From Flaviramulus sp. (GTDB lineage Bacteria > Bacteroidota > Bacteroidia > Flavobacteriales > Flavobacteriaceae): DNA of 64,000 bases. The stretch covers positions 41,331 through 105,330 of the forward strand of contig JANQTJ010000014.1 in assembly GCA_030731745.1 (NCBI GenBank), read 5' to 3'. Below, piece after piece: positions 27,003-36,002 of this stretch (the stretch's first letter is position 1; the number at the start of each line of letters is the position of its first letter). A program made the position numbers and the translations under genes. The notes under the pieces were generated by a model. That model was not told where the DNA came from. It did no database searches and saw nothing but the letters and a program-made list of their open reading frames with translations.

Positions 27003-27855
27003 AAACGCACAATTATACTCAACAGAACGCCTTGTAGAAGAAGGCGTAAAAAGGGGGCATAAAGTTGAAGTGATTGATCCCTTAAAATGTGATATCATCA
27101 TTGAAAAGGAAAAACCAACTATTTATTTTAATGATCGTTATTTAGATTATGTAGATGCTATCATTCCAAGAATTGGCACTTCGGTTACTTTTTTTGGATG
27201 CGCCGTTGTAAGACAATTTGAAATGATGGGTGTTTTTACAACCGTAACTTCCGATGCTATAATTCGATCTCGAGATAAATTAAGAAGTTTTCAAAGACTA
27301 TCAAAAGCTGGAATTGGCATGCCAAAAACAGTTTTTACAAACTATTCTCGCGATATCGAAAAAGTCTTATCACACGTTGGAGGCACTCCAGTTATTATTA
27401 AACTTTTAGAGGGAACTCAAGGTTTAGGTGTGGTTTTAGCCGAAACTAAAAATGCTGCTGAATCTGTTTTAGAAGCTTTTAATGGTTTACAAGCAAGAGC
27501 TTTGGTACAAGAATATATAGCCGAAGCTAAAGGTGCCGATTTACGTGCTTTAGTTGTAGATGGGCAAGTTGTAGGTGCTATGAAACGCCAAGGGAAAGAA
27601 GGTGAATTCAGGTCTAATTTACACCGAGGAGGATCGGCAAATATTATAAAATTAAATCACGATGAGCTATCTGTAGCCATGAATGCAGCGAGAGCCTTAA
27701 AACTTCCTGTTTGTGGTGTAGATATGCTACAATCTGCTAGGGGTCCTCTACTTTTGGAAGTAAACTCGACCCCAGGATTAGAAGGCATTGAAGGCGCTAC
27801 CGGACGTAATATTGCCAAAAGCATCATAACTTATATAGAACGAAACAGAAAATAA
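26980..27855 (+). CDS. rimK: RimK family ATP-grasp alpha-L-glutamate ligase
   Basis: A 291-residue ATP-grasp ligase. RimK adds glutamate residues to the C terminus of ribosomal protein S6 in E. coli; other members make other glutamyl products. Landmarks are [20 protein letters not shown] at the N terminus, [17 protein letters not shown], the ATP-grasp lysine/acid segment [18 protein letters not shown], and the metal-binding [25 protein letters not shown]. Length is near the E. coli enzyme (300). It is encoded between a RimB-like protease (23-bp overlap) and an aspartoacylase-like gene (0-bp gap). The true substrate here could be S6 or a small peptide. Confidence 0.93.
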   Translation: MNIVILSRNAQLYSTERLVEEGVKRGHKVEVIDPLKCDIIIEKEKPTIYFNDRYLDYVDAIIPRIGTSVTFFGCAVVRQFEMMGVFTTVTSDAIIRSRDKLRSFQRLSKAGIGMPKTVFTNYSRDIEKVLSHVGGTPVIIKLLEGTQGLGVVLAETKNAAESVLEAFNGLQARALVQEYIAEAKGADLRALVVDGQVVGAMKRQGKEGEFRSNLHRGGSANIIKLNHDELSVAMNAARALKLPVCGVDMLQSARGPLLLEVNSTPGLEGIEGATGRNIAKSIITYIERNRK

Positions 27856-28836
27856 ATGCCTGAAACAAAAAGCGATATATTATATATTTTAGGTGAACAA
27901 ATAAAACCAGGAGAAAGCAAAGAAGTTAATTTTGATGTAGCCAATTTACACACCTCCTCATCTGTAAATGTTCCTGTAATTATTGAGCGTGCAAAAAAAT
28001 CCGGACCAACCGTTTTATTTACTGCCGGCATCCACGGGGATGAAGTTAATGGGGTTGAAATTGTTAGGCAAATTATAGCTAAAGGCATTAATAAACCTAA
28101 AATAGGTACTATTATTTGTATGCCTGTTATTAATATTTTTGGTTTTATAAACTTAAAAAGAGAATTTCCTGATGGTAGAGATTTAAACAGGGTGTTTCCT
28201 GGTAGTCCAACAGGTTCGCTAGCAGGAAGAGTTGCTTATAAATTAGTAGATGAAGTGATCCCGCATGTAGATTATATCATCGATTTTCATACTGGTGGTT
28301 CTGGACGGTTTAATGCACCACAATTGCGCTATTCCAAAGATAATAAAGAGCTTGATATATTAGCAAAAGCTTTTGGAGCACCATTTGTACTATACTCTAA
28401 AAATCTCTCTAAATCCTTTAGAACAACTTGTTATAAGTTAGGAAAATCATTATTGCTTTTTGAGGGTGGAAAATCGTTTCATATTGATGATGTGGTTACA
28501 AACTCTGGGGTAAATGGATCTAAACGTGTTCTCAAACATTTAGGTATGCTTCATGCCAATTTCAAATCCTCTAAACCTAAAAACGAATGTGTTTTTATAA
28601 ACGAAAGTAAATGGCAAAGAGCCAGTTTTTCTGGTATGTTTAGAGCCTCAATCCCTATTGGTTCTTTGGTGAAAAAAGGAGATGTTTTAGGCAATATAAC
28701 AGACCCCTATGGGAAACTTAACTTTTTTGTAAAAGCCGCCAACTCTGGTTATATCATCAATGTTAACGAATCGCCTATTGTTTATCAAGGTGATGCTTTA
28801 TTTCATATTTCTACCAAATTGAAAAGACAACATTAA
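27856..28836 (+). CDS. Succinylglutamate desuccinylase/aspartoacylase family protein
   Basis: A 326-residue zinc carboxypeptidase-fold amidohydrolase (AstE/AspA family). Zinc ligands are visible in TAGIHGDEVNGVEI (HxxE) near residue 55 and the third His in IDFHTGGSGRFNAP near residue 143; RDLNRVFPG carries the substrate-binding Arg/Asn. The C-terminal part (GDVLGNITDPYGKLNFFVKA) is a biotinyl/lipoyl-like beta domain typical of this subfamily. The ATG directly follows the rimK stop with no gap. With RimK and the RimB-like protease it suggests a make-and-break cycle for a glutamyl or N-acyl amino-acid compound; the substrate is not deducible. Confidence 0.9.
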   Translation: MPETKSDILYILGEQIKPGESKEVNFDVANLHTSSSVNVPVIIERAKKSGPTVLFTAGIHGDEVNGVEIVRQIIAKGINKPKIGTIICMPVINIFGFINLKREFPDGRDLNRVFPGSPTGSLAGRVAYKLVDEVIPHVDYIIDFHTGGSGRFNAPQLRYSKDNKELDILAKAFGAPFVLYSKNLSKSFRTTCYKLGKSLLLFEGGKSFHIDDVVTNSGVNGSKRVLKHLGMLHANFKSSKPKNECVFINESKWQRASFSGMFRASIPIGSLVKKGDVLGNITDPYGKLNFFVKAANSGYIINVNESPIVYQGDALFHISTKLKRQH

Positions 28837-29400
28837 ATGACTAAACTTGAATTACGAAAAAAATATAAAACGCTTCGTAATATTCTATCTAAAAATGATG
28901 TTGATGCGTTAAGTTTAACCATTGCCAATCAGCTTTTAAAATTACCCGTATGGGATTATTTATTTTACCATATTTTTCTTTCTATTGAAGAAAAAAAAGA
29001 GGTGAATACGGATTTTATTTTGAATATTTTATCAGGTAAAGACAAGCATATATTGATAAGTAAAAGTGATTTTGAAACTGGAAATATGATACATTTTTTA
29101 TTAACTGATAATATAATTATTAAAAAGAACAGTTATAATATTCCAGAACCTGTTGATGGTATCGAAATTTCTAATGATAAAATTGATGTTGTTTTTATGC
29201 CGCTTCTAGCATTTGATAAAACAGGAAACCGTGTTGGTTATGGTAAAGGTTTTTACGATCGTTTTTTAGTAAATTGTAAACCTGAAACCATAAAAATTGG
29301 ATTATCGTTTTTTGAAGCCGAAAACGAAATTACCGATATTTTTGAGAATGATATAAAATTGGATTATTGCGTAACTCCCGATAAGGTGTATCAGTTTTAA
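28837..29400 (+). CDS. 5-formyltetrahydrofolate cyclo-ligase
   Basis: A 187-residue ATP-dependent enzyme converting 5-formyl-THF to 5,10-methenyl-THF, salvaging folinate. Diagnostic are the N-terminal KLELRKKYKTLRNIL helix, VVFMPLLAFDKTGNRVGYGKGFYDRFL with the nucleotide/metal loop, and the C-terminal DYCVTPDKVYQF. Length matches the family. The ATG abuts the stop of the preceding gene, so it is the last gene of the RimB-RimK-AspA operon by arrangement, though metabolically unrelated. The 3' end overlaps the convergent gene by 4 bp. Confidence 0.93.
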   Translation: MTKLELRKKYKTLRNILSKNDVDALSLTIANQLLKLPVWDYLFYHIFLSIEEKKEVNTDFILNILSGKDKHILISKSDFETGNMIHFLLTDNIIIKKNSYNIPEPVDGIEISNDKIDVVFMPLLAFDKTGNRVGYGKGFYDRFLVNCKPETIKIGLSFFEAENEITDIFENDIKLDYCVTPDKVYQF

Positions 29401-31283
29401 TCCAAACAATCCTCACAATAAGTTTCTCTTAAATACGCATCTTCTAAAAGTTGAAACGTAACACCTCCTTTTTCAATAGCATTAAACAATTTACAATAAC
29501 GGGCCTTATTCATATTAATGGCGTTTAACATGATGGTTCTATAATCAGAATTACCGGTTAATTTTTTATCAATCATAGTTAAATTCAAATAATAGAACAA
29601 TAAATTTTCATCAATATCAATGCTTTTAGCTTTATCTTCAAGAAGTTCCACTGAGAAACCTGTGTTGGCATAGTAACTAAAAAACTGTGCTAAACTCAAA
29701 TAATCATAATCTGATAAAGGAAACTTTTTGTAATTATTATGAATGAATAAAACCGCTTTATCTTTGTTTGAATAGTCTCGAATACGCATTAAATTTTCAG
29801 ATTTAATGATGTTAAAATTAACTAACATTCTGGTAATAAGCGTATTGTGTATTTTATAATTTTTTAAAGTATTAATCTCATTTTTAAGTTTAGTTTCATC
29901 AATATCTAAAGCCTTAAATCGCCAAAGTTTTATTTTAATAGCGGCTATATTGTATTTAACTTCTCCATCTTTAGGCACTAATTTTTCAAGCTCAAGTAGT
30001 TCGTTGTAAACAATTAAAGCTTGCCTAATATCCATCATAAACCTGTAAGCAGAATTCTTATTAAATATTTTAGCAAATTTTGCTTGTTTAGGGATTTCCA
30101 TTTTTCTTAAAAAATCTGGTTCAACTTCCTTGTTTTTAAGTTTTTCAAAAATAGAGTTTTGAATTTCTATGGCTTCATCTAATGTTTCTGAACTTATAGC
30201 TGTGTTAAATTTAGCTAGCAATTCGTTGGCAGACATCGTTTTATACTTATCTTTCTTTTCCAGCTCTAAAACTAAAACCGCTTTTCTATGGTTTCCTAAA
30301 ATAGGCTCTAACTCTTTTGAGAGTGCACCTACTAGCTTTTCTTTAATACTACTTTTAGGCAATTTAGATAAACTTTCGTGTGGAGTTCCTGTAATATCAT
30401 TTAAAAATTCCACCCAGTTTTCAGATGAAGAAATTTCAGTTTTAATGGTTGGCTTTTGAAATGTTTGTAATGCTAAAACAATGCTTTTGGCACGTTGTTC
30501 TTGAAGATTCAAATTACGCTCTAAACTTCCTTCTACGGATGAGTAAGCTTTAATGTTTATTGATTTAATATTAAAATCTGTTAATCTCAAAGAGTCATAA
30601 ATTGGTTTTATATCTTCTAGTGAGTATACTGCTTTATTTTTTTCAAAAGGAATTTGAAATTTCAACGTTTTATTTTTTAAAACATACCCTTCATCACCTA
30701 AAGATTTTATTTGCTTCGTATCATAAACAAGAGAATCTAAAAACATCCCCATATCCAACAAATCCCAAGGGTAAGATTCAAGATTGTAAATTGAATAATA
30801 ATTGCATAAGTTTTTATTACTTAAAAATAAAATATTATATTCCATGTCATCATTTAAAAAAGCTTCGGGAATCCTAGCAACATGCGCTCTAAAAAGATTT
30901 CCTCCTTGGGGTTTTATAATACTTTTTAATTTCTGAGCGTACACAGGTTTTTGCAAAAGCCCTTTAATTTGAGTACTTGCAATAGTTTCGTATTCACAAG
31001 AATAGCGGTCTTTAATAACAATATCTACGGCAATACCATCTCCGGGATTTTTAAATAATAAATCGAACCATTTTTTATCGTTAACTTCAAAATAAAGGTT
31101 ATCTCGTTCTCTTTTAATTGAAAATTGCACCTCTTTTGATTTTTGACTAAATATTTGGAAACATTCCTGACATATTTGATCTCTATCATTCCCAGGGAAC
31201 ATGATATCAAAGGTGTTTTGAGACCATATAGTATTTGAAATTACTATATATATTACAATTAAGAATATCTTTTTATTTTTCAT
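29397..31283 (-). CDS. Exported OmpA-like and helical-repeat protein, function unknown
   Basis: A 628-residue secreted or periplasmic protein. A signal peptide ends near residue 22 (NTIWSQ). A central stretch (about residues 235-345) resembles an OmpA-like peptidoglycan-binding domain: FNIKSINIKAYSSVEGS, then LNLQEQRAKSIVLALQ, and later GNHRKAVLVLEL. The C-terminal half is helical and TPR-like, with a terminal CEDCLD. An early QICQECF and this CEDC give possible disulfide pairs. I know similar flavobacterial hypotheticals but no function. It has a probable -7 box at 31319 and is separate from lspA. It is unusual in that the OmpA-like unit is central rather than C-terminal. Confidence 0.72.
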   Translation of the reverse strand: MKNKKIFLIVIYIVISNTIWSQNTFDIMFPGNDRDQICQECFQIFSQKSKEVQFSIKRERDNLYFEVNDKKWFDLLFKNPGDGIAVDIVIKDRYSCEYETIASTQIKGLLQKPVYAQKLKSIIKPQGGNLFRAHVARIPEAFLNDDMEYNILFLSNKNLCNYYSIYNLESYPWDLLDMGMFLDSLVYDTKQIKSLGDEGYVLKNKTLKFQIPFEKNKAVYSLEDIKPIYDSLRLTDFNIKSINIKAYSSVEGSLERNLNLQEQRAKSIVLALQTFQKPTIKTEISSSENWVEFLNDITGTPHESLSKLPKSSIKEKLVGALSKELEPILGNHRKAVLVLELEKKDKYKTMSANELLAKFNTAISSETLDEAIEIQNSIFEKLKNKEVEPDFLRKMEIPKQAKFAKIFNKNSAYRFMMDIRQALIVYNELLELEKLVPKDGEVKYNIAAIKIKLWRFKALDIDETKLKNEINTLKNYKIHNTLITRMLVNFNIIKSENLMRIRDYSNKDKAVLFIHNNYKKFPLSDYDYLSLAQFFSYYANTGFSVELLEDKAKSIDIDENLLFYYLNLTMIDKKLTGNSDYRTIMLNAINMNKARYCKLFNAIEKGGVTFQLLEDAYLRETYCEDCLD

Positions 31284-31318
31284 AAAAGGACGTTTTATGT
31301 TTTTAATTGTTAAAAAAA

Positions 31319-31326
31319 CAAATATA
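31319..31326 (-). promoter_or_regulatory. -7 promoter box for the OmpA-like gene
   Basis: The minus strand reads TATATTTG, 35 nt before the ATG at 31283. It matches TAnnTTTG; no -33 TTG was found. Confidence 0.4.
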
Positions 31327-31367
31327 GAAAATACTATTAAAGTAGAAAATACTTACAGTTAATGCCT

Positions 31368-31988
31368 TTAGTGCTTTGTAAACGCCTTCTTATTAAAAAC
31401 AATTAGCATCAAAAACCCGGTACTTATAGCCATATCGGCAATATTAAAAACAGGTTCGAAGAAATTAAAACGTTTACCACCAAAAAAAGGTAGCCATTCT
31501 GGTAAATCCATTTGAAATAAAGGAAAGTAAAGCATATCAACTACCCGACCGTGTAAAAGTGCATCGTATCCACCATTTTGAGGTGAAAAAGTGGCTACTT
31601 GGTTAGCGCTATCGCTAAATAAAACACCGTAAAAAACAGAATCGATAATATTACCTAATGCACCTGCAAATATCAATGCTATAGCTGTAATTAATATTTT
31701 AGAACTGTGTTTTTTTGTAGCATCGTATAACCAATAACCTATACCAAAAATAGCAAAAACTCTGAAAACGGTTAATGTTACTTTTGCTGTTCTATCAGAT
31801 ATAAAAGACACAATATCACTCAATTTAGTTCCCCAAGCCATACCATCATTTTCAATAAAATATATTTTAAACCATTTAAAAACTTCAATATTTTCGTAAA
31901 GTGCGTAGTGTGTTTTAATATATATTTTACTAATCTGATCGATGAGTAAAACGAAAACTATAAGGATTATGGATTTTTTTAATGACAT
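31368..31988 (-). CDS. lspA: Lipoprotein signal peptidase (signal peptidase II)
   Basis: A 206-residue inner-membrane aspartyl peptidase that removes signal peptides from prolipoproteins after lipidation. Motifs are LLIDQISKIYIK in helix 1, ENDGMAWG, GALGNIIDSVFYG and the catalytic aspartates in RVVDMLYF and FNIADMAIS. It is longer than the E. coli enzyme (164) because of a periplasmic insertion (about residues 120-145, FSDSANQVATFSPQNGGYD), a feature I associate with Bacteroidota LspA. Several lipoprotein substrates are encoded in this window (15934, 4929, 46115, 52879). A palindromic repeat and the dksA terminator lie between it and the upstream gene, so it likely has its own promoter. Confidence 0.95.
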   Translation of the reverse strand: MSLKKSIILIVFVLLIDQISKIYIKTHYALYENIEVFKWFKIYFIENDGMAWGTKLSDIVSFISDRTAKVTLTVFRVFAIFGIGYWLYDATKKHSSKILITAIALIFAGALGNIIDSVFYGVLFSDSANQVATFSPQNGGYDALLHGRVVDMLYFPLFQMDLPEWLPFFGGKRFNFFEPVFNIADMAISTGFLMLIVFNKKAFTKH

Positions 31989-32008
31989 TTTAAAAACTTC
32001 TTATATAC

Positions 32009-32041
32009 TAGATTCCTACTACATTTGCAGGAATGACAAAT
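32009..32041 (+). repeat. short palindromic intergenic repeat, copy 2
   Basis: TAGATTCCT...AGGAATGACAAA shares its plan and the (A)GATT-C-T ... GAAATGACA/GAATGACA ends with copy 1 at 21658. Arms ATTCCT (32012-32017) and AGGAAT (32029-32034) pair; it sits between lspA and the dksA terminator. Confidence 0.6.
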
Positions 32042-32069
32042 AAAAAACGTCTCAAATTATGAGACGTTT
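32042..32069 (-). terminator. rho-independent terminator of the ileS-dksA unit
   Basis: AAACGTCTCA / TGAGACGTTT with a 5-nt AATTA loop, followed on the minus strand by TTTTTTAT. It lies 21 bp past the DksA-like gene stop. Confidence 0.8.
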
Positions 32070-32089
32070 CAAGTTATATGTATATAAAT

Positions 32090-32470
32090 TTACTGCATGT
32101 TTTTAGCCTCAATGCTTAAGGTAGCGTGTGGCACTAATTTTAAACGTTCTTTGTTTATGAGTTTACCTGTAACTCTACAAACACCATAAGTTTTATTTTC
32201 AATTCTGATTAAAGCGTTTTTTAAATCGCGTATAAATTTTTCTTGACGAATGGCTAAAGCCGAATTAGACTCTTTACTCATCACCTCGCTACCTTCATCA
32301 AATGCTTTAAATGTTGGAGACGTATCATCCGTACCATTATTATGATCATTCATATAGGCGCTTTTAATAAGCTCTAAATCGTGTTGTGCTTTTACTATTT
32401 TCTCTTTTATTAGGTCTTTAAATTCTAATAAATCTTTGTCTGAGTATCTTGCTGTATTTTCAATAGCCAT
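32090..32470 (-). CDS. TraR/DksA-like protein with incomplete zinc finger
   Basis: A 126-residue protein of the DksA/TraR family. DksA binds the RNA polymerase secondary channel and, with ppGpp, adjusts transcription initiation. The N-terminal coiled coil (residues about 12-75) and the C-terminal globule with YGVCRVTGKLINKERLKLVPHATL are evident. In canonical DksA this region is C-x-x-C plus a second C-x-x-C pair; here only one cysteine remains (C-R-V-T), so zinc binding by four cysteines is impossible. This looks like the usual Bacteroidota form. It starts 4 bp after ileS ends and should be co-transcribed with it. Confidence 0.87.
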   Translation of the reverse strand: MAIENTARYSDKDLLEFKDLIKEKIVKAQHDLELIKSAYMNDHNNGTDDTSPTFKAFDEGSEVMSKESNSALAIRQEKFIRDLKNALIRIENKTYGVCRVTGKLINKERLKLVPHATLSIEAKNMQ

Positions 32471-32474
32471 AATT

Positions 32475-35400
32475 TCAATGTTTTTTAATAAACAATTTGG
32501 TATTTACATCATCAAAAGCAATTTCTATACCATTGTTTAATGTGTCTATAATTTCAAGCTCGTTTGTTAATGTTTCTGATTTTATATAGGCGATGTTTGC
32601 TTCAACCGCACCTATAATGTGTTCATCTTTTTGAAGGGTTACATCAATTCTGTCTGTAACTTCAAAACCTGAATCTTTACGTAAATTTTGAATGCGATTA
32701 ATTAACTCTCTCGCAATGCCTTCTTTTAGTAAATCATCATTAATTGTTACATCTAAAGCTACTGTTAAAGCACCATCATTTGCAACCAACCATCCTTCAA
32801 TATCTTGGGACGTAATTTCAACATCTCCGCGTTCTAAAGTAATATTTTTTCCATTAATAACAACCTCTAAACTACCATTTAGCTCAATTTTGTTAATATC
32901 TTGTGTAGTAAAGTTAATTACTTCATTTGCAATAGCTTTCATATCCTTCCCAAAGCGTGGTCCAAGGGTTTTGAAATTAGGTTTTATTTGTTTTACCAAA
33001 ATATCTGAAGCATCATCTAAAAGTTCAATTTCTTTTACATTGACTTCATGCTTAATTAAATCAGAAACTGCTAAAATTTCTTCTTTTTGTTGTTGGCTAT
33101 CAACTGGTATCATTATTTTTTGAAGTGGCTGACGTACTTTAATTTTCTCTTTTGCTCTTAATGATAGTACCAATGAAGCTATTGTTTGGGCAATTTCCAT
33201 TTTACGCTCTAAACTTTTATTAACATAAGCTTCGTTATAAAGAGGGAAATCTGATAAATGAACACTTTCAAAAGCTTCTTTTTTAGTTACCGAATTTAAA
33301 TCTAAATACAACCGATCCATAAAAAATGGCGCAATTGGAGCTCCTAATTTAGCAATAGTCTCCATGCAAGTATAAAGTGTTTGGTAAGCCGAAATTTTAT
33401 CTTTTTGATAATCCCCTTTCCAGAAACGTCTTCTACTTAAACGTACAAACCAGTTACTTAAATAATCTTGTGTGAAATCTGAAATAGCACGTGCTGCTTT
33501 TGTTGGCTCATAATCTGCATAAAACGCATCTACTTTTTGGATTAATGTATGTAATTCTGAAAGAATCCAGCGGTCTAACTCTGGTCGTTCTGCTAAAGGC
33601 AAATCTGCTTCAGCATAACTAAATTTATCTAAATTAGTATATAAACTAAAAAACGAATAGGTATTGTATAAAGTGCCGAAAAATTTACGTTTTACCTCCT
33701 CAACGCCCTCAATATCAAACTTTAAATTATCCCAAGGGTTGGCGTTAGAAATCATGTACCAACGCGTCGCATCAGCACCATAATTCCCTAAAGTTTCAAA
33801 AGGATCTACGGCATTCCCTAAACGTTTAGACATTTTCTGTCCGTTTTTATCTAAAACCAATCCGTTTGATACGACGTTTTTATAAGCTACAGAATCAAAA
33901 ACCATAGTTCCAATAGCATGAAGCGTGTAAAACCAACCACGGGTTTGATCGACACCTTCTGCAATAAAATCAGCTGGATACGATTTTTTGTCATCTATTA
34001 ACTCTTTGTTTTCAAACGGATAATGCCACTGTGCATAAGGCATAGAACCCGAATCGAACCAAACATCTATTAAATCGCTTTCGCGGAACATTTTTTGCCC
34101 TGAAGGAGATACTAATACAATAGCATCAACGATGTTTTTATGTAAATCGATTTTAGCGTAGTTTTCTTCGGAATTGTTTCCAACTTCAAAATTTTCAAAA
34201 ATATCTTTAGCTAAAACACCAGCTGAAACGGCTTTTACCATTTCATTTTTTAACTCTTCTACAGAGCCAATACAAATTTCTTCCTTACCATCTTCAGTTC
34301 TCCAAATGGGCAATGGAATTCCCCAATAACGCGAACGCGATAAATTCCAATCATTAGCATTTGATAGCCAGTTTCCAAAACGACCCGTTCCTGTTGCTTT
34401 GGGCTTCCAGTTAATGGTTTCGTTTAATTCAAACATTCGGTCTTTAATATCGGTTACTTTAATAAACCAAGAATCTAAAGGATAGTAAAGAATTGGTTTA
34501 TCGGTTCTCCAACAATTAGGGTAACTGTGTTTATATTTTTCAACCTTAAAGGCTTTATTTTCTTCTTTCAATTTAATAGCAAGTTCAACATCTACCGAAC
34601 GTTCTGGTGCTTCACCATCATTGTAATATTCGTTCTTTACATATTTATCTGCAAACTCACCAAGCTCTGGCCTAAATTTACCCTGTAAATCTACTAATGG
34701 CACTAAATTGCCATTCTCGTCTTTAACAAGCATAGGAGGCACTTCTGGGGTTGCTTGTTTTGCTACTAAGGCGTCATCGGCTCCAAAAGTTGGCGCCGTG
34801 TGCACGATTCCTGTACCATCCTCGGTAGTTACGAAATCTCCAGAAATAACTCTAAAAGCATTTTCAGGGTTATCATTTGGTAAGGCATATTGTAATAATT
34901 GTTCGTACTTTATGCCCACTAAATCTTTACCAATAAATTCTTTTACTACGAAAAAAGGAATCTTCTTATCATCAGATTTGTAAGATAGTAATTCTGATTT
35001 TTCTTCAACATTATAAAACTTCCCAGAGAATTGATAGTTAACTAACTTTTTAGCTAAAATCACATTCATGGGTTGGAACGTATATTGGTTGTAAGTTTCA
35101 ACTAAGACATACTCAATTTTAGGACCAACGGTTAATGCAGTATTACTTGGTAATGTCCAAGGAGTGGTTGTCCATGCTAAAAAATAGATATCGCCTTCAT
35201 TTTGTAAAAAATCAGGAAGTGATTCTGGTATTGCTTTAAATTGAGCAACTACCGTAGTGTCTGTAACATCTTGGTAAGTACCTGGTTGGTTTAACTCGTG
35301 TGAGCTTAAGCCTGTACCAGCTTTTGGAGAATATGGTTGAATGGTGTAGCCTTTGTACAACAAATTCTTGTTATAAATTTGTTTAAGCAACCACCAAACG

Positions 35401-35879
35401 CTTTCCATGTATTTTGGTTCGTAGGTAATATATGGGTCGTCCATATCTACCCAATACCCCATTTTTTGGGTTAAATCGTTCCAAACATCTGTGTAACGCA
35501 TAACTGCTTTTCTGCAAGCGGCATTATAATCTTCAACCGAAATAGTTTTACCGATATCTTCTTTGGTTATCCCAAGTTCTTTTTCAACACCCAACTCAAT
35601 AGGCAATCCATGGGTATCCCAACCTGCTTTTCGCTTTACTTGGTAACCTTTCATGGTTTTGTAACGTGGGAAAATATCTTTAATGGCACGCGCTAAAACG
35701 TGGTGAACACCAGGTAATCCGTTTGCAGAGGGAGGTCCTTCAAAAAACACAAATGGTTTACTGCCTTCACGTGATGTCACACTTTTATCAAAAATGTTGT
35801 TTTCTTGCCAATAGTTTAGAATTTCTTCTGCTACATTTGGTAAGTCAAGTCCTTTATATTCAGGAAATTTAGCGCTCAT
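32475..35879 (-). CDS. ileS: Isoleucine--tRNA ligase
   Basis: A 1134-residue class I aminoacyl-tRNA synthetase charging tRNA-Ile, with editing. Visible are the HIGH-type signature as GVHHVLARAIKD (residues about 62-74), GWDTHGLPIE, the editing-domain WTTTPWTLPSNTAL, and KMSKRLGN, the KMSKS-type loop. The long C-terminal extension is the eukaryote-like/Bacteroidota type. The ORF track begins nine codons earlier (MHLEKKYVI), but the -7 box TAGTTTTG (35904-35911) overlaps that upstream ATG, so the transcript should start after it and the MSAKFPEY start at 35879 is preferred. The DksA-like gene follows after 4 bp. Confidence 0.96.
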   Translation of the reverse strand: MSAKFPEYKGLDLPNVAEEILNYWQENNIFDKSVTSREGSKPFVFFEGPPSANGLPGVHHVLARAIKDIFPRYKTMKGYQVKRKAGWDTHGLPIELGVEKELGITKEDIGKTISVEDYNAACRKAVMRYTDVWNDLTQKMGYWVDMDDPYITYEPKYMESVWWLLKQIYNKNLLYKGYTIQPYSPKAGTGLSSHELNQPGTYQDVTDTTVVAQFKAIPESLPDFLQNEGDIYFLAWTTTPWTLPSNTALTVGPKIEYVLVETYNQYTFQPMNVILAKKLVNYQFSGKFYNVEEKSELLSYKSDDKKIPFFVVKEFIGKDLVGIKYEQLLQYALPNDNPENAFRVISGDFVTTEDGTGIVHTAPTFGADDALVAKQATPEVPPMLVKDENGNLVPLVDLQGKFRPELGEFADKYVKNEYYNDGEAPERSVDVELAIKLKEENKAFKVEKYKHSYPNCWRTDKPILYYPLDSWFIKVTDIKDRMFELNETINWKPKATGTGRFGNWLSNANDWNLSRSRYWGIPLPIWRTEDGKEEICIGSVEELKNEMVKAVSAGVLAKDIFENFEVGNNSEENYAKIDLHKNIVDAIVLVSPSGQKMFRESDLIDVWFDSGSMPYAQWHYPFENKELIDDKKSYPADFIAEGVDQTRGWFYTLHAIGTMVFDSVAYKNVVSNGLVLDKNGQKMSKRLGNAVDPFETLGNYGADATRWYMISNANPWDNLKFDIEGVEEVKRKFFGTLYNTYSFFSLYTNLDKFSYAEADLPLAERPELDRWILSELHTLIQKVDAFYADYEPTKAARAISDFTQDYLSNWFVRLSRRRFWKGDYQKDKISAYQTLYTCMETIAKLGAPIAPFFMDRLYLDLNSVTKKEAFESVHLSDFPLYNEAYVNKSLERKMEIAQTIASLVLSLRAKEKIKVRQPLQKIMIPVDSQQQKEEILAVSDLIKHEVNVKEIELLDDASDILVKQIKPNFKTLGPRFGKDMKAIANEVINFTTQDINKIELNGSLEVVINGKNITLERGDVEITSQDIEGWLVANDGALTVALDVTINDDLLKEGIARELINRIQNLRKDSGFEVTDRIDVTLQKDEHIIGAVEANIAYIKSETLTNELEIIDTLNNGIEIAFDDVNTKLFIKKH

Positions 35880-35903
35880 TATAACATATTTCTTTTCGAG
35901 GTG

Positions 35904-35911
35904 CAAAACTA
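35904..35911 (-). promoter_or_regulatory. -7 promoter box for ileS
   Basis: The minus strand reads TAGTTTTG, 24 nt before the preferred ATG and overlapping the longer alternative start, which it argues against. Confidence 0.5.
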
Positions 35912-35943
35912 AGAATTTATCCCGAAATGATTAATTTTTAAAT

Positions 35944-35976
35944 CAAAAAAAGCCAAAACATTAGTTTTGGCTTTTT
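35944..35976 (-). terminator. rho-independent terminator of the LamG/T9SS protein gene
   Basis: AAAAAGCCAAAAC / GTTTTGGCTTTTT with a 4-nt ATTA loop. It sits 27 bp past the stop at 36003, with A/T tracts on both sides. Confidence 0.88.
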
Positions 35977-36002
35977 ACTTGTAATTTTTGAATTATTAAA
36001 TA

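Noticed and set aside
35880-35906. Longer ileS start in the ORF track (MHLEKKYVI)
   Set aside because: The -7 box at 35904-35911 overlaps this start, so it would not be transcribed as coding; the MSAKFPEY start fits the family.
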